DNA of 64,000 bases, from assembly GCF_001625305.1 (NCBI RefSeq), contig NW_017803268.1, positions 2,910,395-2,974,394 on the forward strand, read 5' to 3'. Source of the DNA: Branchiostoma belcheri (Eukaryota > Chordata > Leptocardii > Amphioxiformes > Branchiostomatidae). Position 1 is the first letter of the stretch; each line of letters begins with the position of its first letter. Both the position numbers and the translations under genes were made by a program. The notes under the pieces are model-generated. The model had not been told where the DNA came from, did not search any database, and saw nothing but the letters and a program-made list of their open reading frames with translations. Shown one piece after another: positions 35,301 to 47,300 of the stretch.

Positions 35301-38300
35301 CAGCACACATGTAGGTTAGACTGGGAATACAGGCTTGGTGGGCACTGACTAGCTAGGTAGCCTCTACAGTCTGGAGTAAAGCTGTTTTCTAACAAGTTCA
35401 GATCAGTTTGGTTCAGTTGAATCGGAACAAAAGTTTGAATTCCTGTTCTACTGTTTCTCATGATTTTGAGTTTAGGTTTTGTTAGCAAGTGTTAAGTCAA
35501 CTGGAACCTTACAAAAATGTCAGGAGTTTTAAGTTTTGATTTGAATTGTTCTTTGGTTTTGAATAATTGTTCTTTGGATGGTGTTAGAGTACAAGATTTT
35601 TTCAGTTTTAAAGCCTGTTGAATTTATACAGTCATGATTTTTTCAGACAGTTTTCTTTCCCTTGATGTTTTTTTATTTTATTCTCATTCTATCAAACAAT
35701 TTAACCTTGCTATTGCCTGTACCTTAACATGCTGTTCAAGTTGTTTAACTACAATAATATATTAAAAACAGTTTTATTGTTTAGAGAAAGTTAGGAAGAC
35801 GTTTAATTTGTAGATCCAGGTAGGGCCTATGCGTACGTGTACACACATGCAGAGCAAGAAAGCTGAAGATCAATAGAGGAGGAAGATTGCAAAGATAGCC
35901 TGTATGACTATAGGACCAGACAAGCAAGTGCAGGACTTTTGATACAGTAGGTAAGTAGTACATACATTACTGTCCCCATCAATAATTGTTCTAACTGTGT
36001 ACCACATGGTGTCATCTTAGGCCCTGGACAAAATGGAGGCTGAGTGGGACCCGATCAAGTTTGAGATAATCCCGTACAAGGAGACAGGGACGTACATCCT
36101 GCGCAGTTCTGACGAGTCGTCGCAGCTTCTGGACGACCACATCGTGATGACACAGAGCATGTCCTTCTCTCCGTACAAGAAGCCGTTCGAGGAGAGAATC
36201 ACCACCTGGGAGTCCAAACTCAAAATGACACAGGTGAGAAACACTTTGTGTGGACTTGTTCTATAAGCTGCATATAAATGTAGATGTTTTTTCAGATAAT
36301 CATTTGTGATCAAACTTTAAGCATTGTTCAGCTTTCTTTCAAATTGCAGTTTGCTCTCTTAGTATGTTTACTTATTTTTCTGATTAAACACTCTCTAGAA
36401 TAGTAAACTTGCAAAACTGTCTAAAAGCTACATATTTATTAAGCAGCTGTTTATGAATGCATAACTACAATTTCAAAACAGTGGACAGGTTGTCATTATA
36501 GACAGGACTTTTAAGGCTCGTGTCAATGGGAAAATTATGTAGTTGACCACCAAAAAGTGTTCACATCGGTCAGTTGGTTTTACAAATGTACATAGAGGTG
36601 TTTACTTGTACATGTCTGACTGTAATTATATACCAACTCTGATGTTGTTAAACCTCCCCCTTTGAATGTGCTGGATGAGTGTGTCCATCAACATTTCGTT
36701 CTAACGTTGTTGTTTAGTTACAAACAAACAAGCAAACAAACAGCAAGGAGAAACTAAGTTAAACACTGTTGCTACCCCTCCCCTCAGGATGTGCTGGATG
36801 AGTGGCTGTTGTGTCAGAGGTCATGGCTGTACCTGGAGCCCATCTTCAGCTCCGAGGACATCAACCGTCAGCTGCCCGTGGAGGGGAAACGCTTCCAGAC
36901 CATGGACCGCATGTGGAGGAAGATCATGAAGAACGCCAACGACAACCCACAGGTAGGGTCTAACTGGGCATGGACTCAATACCAGTCAGTTTATCTTCTT
37001 GCATTTGGGTTCGAGTAAGCATGTATACTCAAAGTTTAAGAGAGACTTGAGTGAGATTATCTAAATTTGTGAAAGTACTTTGTTGAGATAGTTGTCATCG
37101 GTGATGGTGAGGAAGAAGCATTTGGTCCAGAATTTCAAAGTGTGTGTTCACAGTAGACAAAACAGATAATTTATAAAGGAATTTCCTGGCAATCTTTTTT
37201 TTTTAGTGTTGACCAGTGTCTTTTGTAAAGTGAGCAAATATTACAAACTAAGGAAATTCTTCACAGTCAAAACAGCTGAAACCCTGGTCTTCAAACTTGT
37301 TAGTGATAGTCTAGATTTTAAAATAAGTCTCTGATTCTAAAATCATCTAACCCCTTCACAAGTAAAACACTGATGGAGATCTGAACTTTATTTGATTTTA
37401 TTTATTGAAATTGCAACAGTGCAATATACGTAGGACAAAAGGCAGCTGTTGCTGGTGTTGTGTCCCTCACATAGAAACAAATACAGGACAGACAATACTC
37501 ATTCTCACTTGATTTAAGCAGGGAAAGTCAAGTAAAGTGCCTTTCATTTTCCCAAGGGTACAAGATCGTTGGCATGTCAGGACTCAAATCCGGGACCACT
37601 TGGTTCCGAGTTGAGCACTCTGCCGTTGTGCTACATGACCCTTAATAAAAAAAAAAAATAAACAAACATAACCTCTCCCCAGGTGATCTCCCTGTGCCCT
37701 GACGCCCGTCTGCTTGAGAACCTGAAGGAGTGTAACAAGCTCCTGGAGCAGGTACAGAAGGGACTCAGCGAGTACCTGGAGACCAAGCGCTCCGCCTTCC
37801 CACGATTCTACTTCCTGTCAGACGACGAACTGCTGGAGATCCTGTCGCAGACCAAGGACCCGAAGGCCGTCCAACCGCATCTCAGGAAGTGCTTCGAGAA
37901 CATGGCTAAGGTGGGCAACGAGAAAACGATTTCCTTCTCTTTCCTCCTACCTTTTTGTTTTTTCTTGTTGGAGCAGAAATGTTAAATTAGGACCTTACAC
38001 TAAGGCCACACCAATTTAATTTCTTGGTTAACGGATTTTTCTAGAAAAATAATGGAGCGGGCGGGCGGAAAAAATAAAAATAAAAACAGGCCTAGGCATC
38101 CTATTATGGCCCAAAATGGTACGATAGGAGCCATGAAGTCAACACACCGGGCTGGTTCAAAATTGAAACAATGAATTGTGAACTTTTAATGATACCACTG
38201 CATTGAAAGATGGAATAACTGTAAAATCTAGCAAGAAAGGGACTGTTTTCAACTGTTCAGGGCAAAATATGAGCATTTTGCAGTTGATTCTGAATTTTAA

Positions 38301-41300
38301 TTTTTTTTTTGCAAATCAGAAAAAAATGAAGCGGGCGAATCCGTTAACCAAGAAATTAAATTGGTGTGGCCTAAAGGCAGAGTAAAAAAAGAAGTGCAGC
38401 AATTGATAGAATGGCTGCTTGTGGGTAATGACATTTTTGTGGGTCAAATTTGTGCACCTTTTCTGATCTGTTCAAGCCTGTGAGGTCTGTCCTTGGTGCT
38501 GAAATTAATCTCATAACATATTATTATTATTAACACCTGTGAGGCATACCAAGCCAGAGGTGTTAAAAAGGTGGATGAATTGTAGGACCAATCCAGTCAA
38601 AACTTCTTCCAAATTTGTAAAATGTGACTGTTTTTGATTCTTTGGTTTAGATCTTTTTACTGCTTTACCTGTGTCCTGTATTGTTCAATCCAATAACATA
38701 TGTCCAGAAAAAACATTTATGAATACAAAGACAAGGATATCTTCATTGGAACATATTATATAGAATACAACGCGGGGTATTCCGTATCGCCTGAGGTATC
38801 GGCCCAACCGTGAGTCAGATCGGCCGGAGGGAGATCCGACTCGCGGGAGGGCCAGGACAGAGTGCGATGCGGAATATTACATGTTGTATTTTATTTGTCG
38901 TACCCACCAAAAAAAATGCAGCTTTCAATGCAAAATGATCCAAAAGTTGATGTCCCTAAACCCGAAAATGCGACAAAATCAGTTCCAACGTACGAATTCT
39001 TTATTAGAATTTTTGCAAGTGGTGCTCGCGGTTAGGACAAAACGTGTTCGAATTGTTTTATGGAAGCCCGGGCCGTACCGTAAAGTACGGCCCGGTCCGG
39101 AACCTGTTATCGAACGTTATCGCAGCCCGGGTATGATATAATATCTAAAATGATATTTGTAATTTTCATAGCTTCACTTTGAGGAGGACCTGGCCATTAC
39201 TAAGATGTTCTCCATGGAGGGAGAGTGTGTTCCAATGTCGGAGAAACTCTACCCGACTGGGAACGTGGAGGACTGGCTACTGGAGGTGGAGAGGGTCATG
39301 AGGGAGAGCCTCAGGACTATTATTGGACGGTCCCTGGCTGTCTACCCAGATGTAAGTAATCATTGGACTGTCCCTGGAAGTCTACCCTGATGTAAGTAAT
39401 CATTGGACTGTCCCTAGAAGTCTACCCTGATGTAAGTAATCATTGGACGGTCCCTAGAAGTCTATCCTAATGTAAGTAATCATTGGACAGTCCCTAGATG
39501 TCTACCCTGATGTAAGTAATCATTGGACGGTCCCTGGAAGTCTACCCTGATGTAAATAGTTATTGGACGGTGCCTAGAAGTCTACCCTGATGTAAGTAAT
39601 CATTGCACAGTCCCTAGAAGTATATCCTAATGTAAGTAATCATTGGACAGTCCCTAGATGTCTACCCTGATGTAAGTAATCATTGGACGGTCCCTAGAAG
39701 TCTACCCTGATGTAAGTAATCATTGGACGGTCCCTAGAAGTCTACCCTGATGTAAATAATCATTGGACGGTCCATAGAAGTCTACCCTGATCTAAGTAAT
39801 CATTGGACGGTCCCTAGAAGACATTGGGCTAAAAATTCCTTATCATACCATTTGACCGTCAAGATTACTCATTGTGACCCCTATTCTGTGCTTGTCAAAA
39901 AGTGCAGGGAATATTTAGCTTATTGAACCTGTAGCTCTTCAACTTATGACCAACCAGATCAGAGAATATAGTTTTCTATGAGCTAGATATAGACAATGAT
40001 ACATTCTTCTAACTCCATTCTTTCTCAAATTTCAGACGAAGAGAACTGAGTGGGTTCTGGACTGGCCTGGACAGATCGTCATCGCAGGCTGTCAGACCTT
40101 CTGGTCAAAGGAGGTATCAGACTCTCTGGAGGAAGGAAAGCTGCCCGAACGACTTGACATCCTTATTGACCAGGTGGGTGGAAGATTGACAGGCAGAAAG
40201 AGAGGGTGTCAAAGGGCCAGATAGAGAAAATGGGGTGAACTTCCAGGTTTCAAAGTCTGACTGGGAGCCATACTGTAATTCACTTTATGTTCACGGTAGC
40301 AAAATTTCACGGTCTGAGAAAAGTGGACATGTTCACGGAACTATATGTTCACGGTGGTGACAGGTGCAGAAAAAAGAAAGTCCAGGAATTATTTGTTAAC
40401 TGTAATGATAAGTTCACTGTACAGAAGCAACAGTGAAAACAGTGAACTTATCAGTACAGTGAACAAATCAGGAATTACAGTATATTAACCATACAATCTC
40501 CTAAGTTGTTGAAAAAATTGACGAAAACCCAGAATACATGTACTAACTGGAATTCTGAAATCTGAAATTCCTTGTTTCATGGAAGACTACGGGTGAATAA
40601 ACTAAAGACTGAGATGCTTTTACACAACCTGATGTTTCTGACTGGTTCACATTGCACAGCACAGGTGTTGCTGCTTATAGATATTTTTAATGCATTCCCC
40701 AATGCAAAGTATTTACACACATTGTCTACACGACATACCAACTTATCTAGCAACCTACCAACCCGATGAAACAATTCACAGAAGACTACAGGGTGATTTT
40801 AAATTTTGGTTGATTTTGTTTTCTGTCCTGATAGTTGGCAGGTCTAGTCGGGTTGGTCAGAGGCAAGCTGTCCAAGATGCAGCGAGAGATCCTGTCAGCT
40901 CTGATCGTGATCGAGGTGCACGCTCGCGACGTCGTGGCCAACATGGTGGAACTGGAGGTCAAGAACGTCAACGACTTTGAGTGGATCAGTCAGCTCAGGT
41001 GAGACGACAAAAATTACTTTGCAAAAATATGTTACAAAAATACTTTAAAATTAGTAACATTTGCAAAGCAAATGCATAATGTTTACCTTCCCATATGGTC
41101 TGCTCTGTTAATTCTTACTAAACACATTCATATTTATGGCTACAGGAGTTTAAATCCCTCCTGCTATAAAATTGCAACATGATGTAACCCAACACTAGTT
41201 ACCATGGTGACAGACGTCTGGTTCAGGTCATTGACCTTATTGGTTTGGAAGGAAGAGGAAGCAGAAACAGAGTGAAACAATGTTTTCCTTCGGTACACAT

Positions 41301-44300
41301 AAAAACACAATTTGCTGCATGTGCATAGTGAATGGATAAAGAATGGTTCAAACAAACAAACAAAAAACCTCTACCTCAAACCTGTGCAGATTCCATACTT
41401 TGACAGACACTTTGTAGCATTACTGTTAAGGGCACTGTACACAGAATAGTGGCATGTATAGAAAAATCAAGTTAATAAGAAGGGATTTTAATATCTTGTT
41501 CATCCCTGCAGATATTACTGGGTGACAGACAACCTGTATGTGCGCGCCGTGAACGCGGAGTTCCCGTACGGGTATGAGTACCTGGGGAACACAGGACGAC
41601 TGGTCATCACCCCGCTGACTGACAGGTGCTACCTCACCCTGACCGGAGCGCTCCATTTGAAGTTTGGGGGTGCGCCGGCAGGCCCAGCTGGCACAGGGAA
41701 AACTGAAACAACCAAGGTGTGTCCACAAGTTTTGATATCCATATTGATAAGGCCACAGCAAGTAATTTTCATGGATGACATCAGCGCGCGCATTAATTTT
41801 TACCTGATTTTGGAAAAAAAACAATAAATTTTGTTGCCTTCTGACAGTGGTCAACATGCCGAAAATGGGCAAAGATGTCTGTTGCCATGCCGGAAGGTAG
41901 ATGGCAGATAACTATGAAGAGAGGAGACAAGACAAGGCTCTGATTTAATGTTTTGTTTCTTACTTTGATGCAGTGATATGTGATGGTGACTGTGTATATG
42001 TGATGTTCCCACTGAATCAAAACCATTTGTACAATGATTAAGGTCCAAATTTTGAAATGTAAGAACCTTGTTTTTTTTGGCCCGCCTTGTTTTTTTTCAC
42101 CCGCTCGCATTAGATTTGGAGTCTGCGGAGGATGTCATCCATAAAATTTACTTGCCATGGCCTAATACTGTTTCACCTCTTTTTGCATAATAATTTCTGG
42201 GTAAAAAAACATTTAAAATTGCATGAGAAGACTTGACTGAAGGGGCAGTTTTGTAAGAAGTCTAAAAGTTGGCTGAAAATTCATTACTTTGGGTACGAAT
42301 TTTGGGTGCCTGAGTTATGGGTTTATCTGGATAGCACATTGGTTGACAGAACATGGGTGGAGGAAGATTGACAGGCAAAATAACAGGTCATAAGGTCAGA
42401 CACAGAAAATGGGGTGACTTATGACAAAAAGGGTTAAACGTTCAGACCAACACTGAATAAATTGGGACTTACCCAAATTTTCCCAACTTATTCAGTGTTG
42501 GTCTGAACGTTTATTAACCCTTGTTGTCATAATGAATTATACCAACACAGATGAACTTTAATGCTAGAATGGGGTGACTTTGTTTTTCTTGATTGTTCTG
42601 CTAAACTTTTTTGCTAACAATGGTTACTATCCTCACATAGGATCTGGGTAAAGCCATGGCAGTGCAGTGTGTGGTGTTCAACTGTTCCGATCAGCTGGAC
42701 TTCATGGCTATGGGCAAGTTCTTCAAGGGTCTGGCCAGCGCCGGCGCCTGGGCCTGCTTCGACGAGTTCAACAGAATCGACATCGAGGTGTTGTCAGTGG
42801 TCGCTCAACAGATCATCACCATTCAGAAGGCCCAGCAGCAAAAGGTAGGGCTGTTATTGTCTGTAAACTTTGTAAACTTTATTAAGCAATCAACTTTGTA
42901 GTCTTTGACAAGACTAAATTGGGTTGATTTTACATTTCATTCATAAAAAAACATTACATTTAAAATACCATTAGTCTGTTTCATCCTCCTGTTTTTTTCT
43001 TCATTAAGTATATCTTGTTTAAGGGGAGAGAAATGTAAAAATATTGTACTTCCGCTAGTTTATATATAGGACTTTTGAGAATGGAAAGATCTCAGTCTAC
43101 AGAATGATACAGAGACAAGATATACCTTTAGTTAGAATTTTATATATGTGGTGACCAGCCCCTCCAACTCTGTCCTACCACCTGCTACATAATGTACGCC
43201 AACACCACAGGGTGTCTGCTACAGCACCAGTTACCATGGCAATAGACATTTGGCCCTGCATGACCATTTGCGTTTTGTGTTTGGAGAAGAAGAAGAAACA
43301 GTACAAAAACAATATGTTTTCCTCCTGTGAACGTAAACAATGTCATGATAAATAGGTCATATGAGCTTCCTATTTAACCTTTTTTCTTTCCTCCACTCTT
43401 CCCCCAGTTGGACCGGTTCATGTTTGAGGGTGTTGAGATCGCCCTGAAAGCGGCCTGCGCTGTGTTCATCACCATGAACCCCGGGTACGCCGGCCGTACG
43501 GAGCTGCCTGACAACCTGAAGGCCCTGTTCCGTCCCGTCGCCATGATGGTGCCCGACTACGCCATGATCGCCGAGATCTCGCTCTACTCCTTTGGCTTCT
43601 CGGACGCCAAGGTGCTGGCGAAAAAAATCACCACGACGTTCAAACTGTCATCAGAACAGCTCAGCTCACAGGTGGGTTTTGTATCTTGTCTTGTATGACT
43701 TAACTTTTACAGAAACCAGAAAATACATGTAGATTTGTTTCATTCATAGGTTGTTGAAGAATAAGTTTTTTCCATAGTATACATGTATCTTATTCTTAAG
43801 GATTCACCAGGCCAACTTTTTAAATACTTGTCAGCTGCTTTCATAAGGTCATACTGAACTTTGTAACACCTTTGCTGGCATTTGTTATTTTCTTTAGATT
43901 AATGTGACTGTTATGTTAGGCAAACTTCAATACCCTGCATTTTTTATGGCAATGTAGTTTGGAAGCTATAAAGCCATTGAACATGTTAAACTAGATCCTA
44001 TAGACCACAGCTACATCTCTACCATGACTGTGATCACTATTCCATGGTTGTTGTTGATTGTTGGTAAAATTAATTATATTTTTGTATCCATCCCAGGACC
44101 ACTACGATTTCGGTATGCGAGCGGTGAAGACCGTGATCTCGGCGGCGGGTAACCTGAAGCGGGAACATCCCGACATGAACGAGGAACTCATCTGCCTGCG
44201 GGCCATCAGGGACGTCAACGTGCCAAAGTTCCTGGTGGAGGATCTCAAGCTCTTCACAGGTATGCAAATTAGTAACCTGTAACTCTTCACAGGTATGCAA

Positions 44301-47300
44301 ATTAGTAGCCTGTAACTCTTCACAGGTATGCAAATTAGTAGTCTGTAACTCTTCACAGGTATGCAAATTATGGCCTCAAACTCTTCACAGGTATGCAAAT
44401 TAGTAGCCTGTAATTCTTCACAGGTATGCAAATAAGTAGCCTAAAAGTCTTCACAGGTATGCAAATTAGTAGCTTCAAACTCTTCACAGGTATGCAAATT
44501 AGTAACCAAATGGTTAATAACAAAGGTTAATAACATTTACATACAGTTCAGTACCAAGGGCAGACCTCCAAGCTATGATTTACAAGAAAATTCAGCTTCT
44601 CAGAGTTCAAACAAGCTACAAGAATAAGTTTATGATGTTGTTAGATGTGCAGTTCAGCACCAAGGACAGACCTAAATTCTTATTTGTATAAAAGCCTGTC
44701 TGTTACACATAACTCACTTTACCTTTGAAATAAATTGTAAATACTGTACTTGACAAGTGCTGCGTACTCTATCTTGCACAAACAGGTATTGTGTCAGACT
44801 TGTTCCCGAAGATCAAGGAGGAACCGATCGACTACGGCACTCTGGACTCCTCGCTAGTCGCCAGCTGTGAGAAACTGGGCATCAAGGATGTGCGAGGTGA
44901 GATCTTAGAAACAACTCTAAAACTCTTAGCTATAGTAGGCCGTATCTATGTCTTGTTACCTATAGTTGTGTTATTGAGCTTTTTATTTGTACAAATCTTG
45001 CTTCAAAAAAAGACTTGTACTTGGTGCAAGCACGTCTAACCCCCGGTTGGGGAAAAATGACGTTAAATTTGGTTTTAAAAAAAAAATGTAGCTTTGGTAT
45101 TTAATATTTTTAGAAGTGCATGTAGTGTCATTGATTAAAAGGTGGACATTTTATGTTTTGGGTTACCTCTAATATATTTGCACATCGCATGTTCAAAATA
45201 TCAACACAAATGTGCACAAAGGTACCTAAGATAATCCTAAAGTCACAGGGGGCACCAATAGCAAGGGCTTGAAAAAATCTAAAATAACTCTTGACAACAA
45301 TTTCCCGTTTTTGTGCTTACATTGTTCAGGACCTGATGGTAAGTCTAAATAACAAGATAAACTTAAAATTAATTCTTTTTCCATGCATTTTCCATGTATC
45401 TTGAATAAAAGGATCAGTGGTATCTGTCTACAGTTTTCCATAGTACAAAAAATGTATATTATCATGATGGTACATGTAACTTCAACATTGTTTCATACAT
45501 TGAGTACTACTTAGAAGGGCTAATAAAGGATCAGTAGAGCCAACCTTCAGCCTCAAGACAAGGTATACAGAACAGAAAGAGTGTTTGTTGCAGTCATTAC
45601 AATGCTCCATGCTGCTTTGCTCACAACCTAAACCTAGCGCAAGAGCCATCCCACGTTTTTTGTGTCACTTGCCACATGCTTGTGTGTTTTGAGCATCATC
45701 TCACTGACACAAACTACCACAACTTTGCAAAAGCTACGCTAAGACATGCTGAATGTGCTTGCTATGAAAACGCTGTTGTCTATGCTAAATAACTAAACAC
45801 ATTTTCAATGTTCACCAATGAAAACCATCACATTTCTTGTCATGCTATCTTCAAGTCGTGAAGAAAAATGCTGTACATGATTTTGAAAAACTTGGTGTGC
45901 AGATGCAAAGTTATTGCATATTCACTTCAGCACCAAGGACAGACCTACAACATTTCACAAAAAATTCTCAAAACCATGATTTTCTCACTTTTATAATGGT
46001 TTTTGTCCTTGTACTATCAATTTTTGCCTTTGAACAATGATTTTTTGTAACCATGGTATTTCCTCTTGAAACATTGTTTCTTTCCAGCAACCATGATTTT
46101 TTTTTCATTTTTGTCCGTTTTTTTACTGCTTTTTTCATCAAAACACCACATTTAACCAAGAATGGTTCTTATCAAAGTCAAAAGCTAAGTTTTCCTTTTA
46201 AAAAAATCACAAAATTTCCTGAAAATCCATGCTGAAAAACCTTGTAACTAAGTCTCACTGCATAACCACCACAACTGCTGCTATAAGCTTTAACATTAAC
46301 ACGCTCTGCTTGCCTTGCTTTTTCTCTTTACAGGTTCACTAGGTGAGACTGCACTGTTTAAAAATCCTGCACCCAAAAGTCTACTGTATAGGACAAGTAC
46401 ACTGTAGATGCATCAGAATCATAAGCAGCTTTCTTGTTGTAGAAAAAATACTGAAATTTTGATTTTTATGGTAACGGAAATTGGAGTAAGATACACTTCA
46501 GGAAAAAGCACAGTCTTATTCTCTCTATTGCAAGTCAGCAACTTATGATTCTGTTGCTTTGAAAGGTACAGAAAGGTTGGTATGAGGTCGTTTTTATGGT
46601 GAAATGTGTCGAGTACATGTAGTTATGTTAGGGACAGAGGTGTTAGGGACTAGATGTGTTTGTTTACTTATTAGTGAGATGTACAATATGTTACTAACAA
46701 TTGCCGTTGTTTTGGTGCAGACTAAATGTTTTTGTTGCTAGTCAGACATACAATTATATGTTTCATATGTGTTAATTTTTTTCTGTAACTAACAGTTGTT
46801 TTGTTTTTGGTTCATTTTAGCATCTGTGTTGTTTATTCCATAACCCATCTGATGTTTTTAACCCTTGTTAAGCTGCGAGCTGGGAATAATCTTGCTGCTT
46901 TTTGAACTAACCCTGTTTTTTTGTTTTTAGTTACAGTTTTGTTACTTACCTACTATTTTTATTTTGCGCATATGCAGCTTGTTCTAACATCATAATCAAA
47001 TTATACATGTACATTTTGCTTGAATGTTAACTTGGTGCTAGTAGCTTGCTAAAAATGGCTGACAAAAAAACATGCTCAGTATATACTTGCTGCAACATTG
47101 TTTCTATATAAAGTTATCACAATGCAAATACTTGTAACTAAAATAATGCTGTTTGGCTCTTACAGTAGCTTCCATTATTTTTTTTTATTATTTAGGCCAC
47201 ACCAATTTATTTCCTTGGTTAACGGATTCGCCGCTTCGTTTTTTTGCCAAAATGAAATAAAAATAAAAACAGAACAAAAATCCATACTCTCGGGTCCCGA

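Larger units (their letters stand above)
30202..40998 (+). other. DNAH1: DNAH1 linker region (about exons 17-27)
   Basis: Residues ~828-1467. It contains the conserved DHC_N2-type stretches [29 protein letters not shown] and [49 protein letters not shown] and [20 protein letters not shown] follow, ending in a [15 protein letters not shown] helix ([16 protein letters not shown]). The linker swings across the AAA ring to make the power stroke. Boundaries are approximate. Confidence 0.85.
41512..44259 (+). other. DNAH1: DNAH1 AAA1 module (exons 28-31)
   Basis: Residues ~1468-1746. It starts [19 protein letters not shown] and includes [18 protein letters not shown]. The Walker A is [12 protein letters not shown] (~1525-1536), the Walker B region CFDEFNRI (~1575-1582) and the sensor-type segment [20 protein letters not shown]. 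This is the main ATP-hydrolysing site of the motor. All catalytic motifs are intact. Confidence 0.95.

Noticed and set aside
39321..39820. CRISPR-like regular array
   Set aside because: Units are contiguous with no unique spacers and overlap a dynein exon; it is a minisatellite in a eukaryotic intron.
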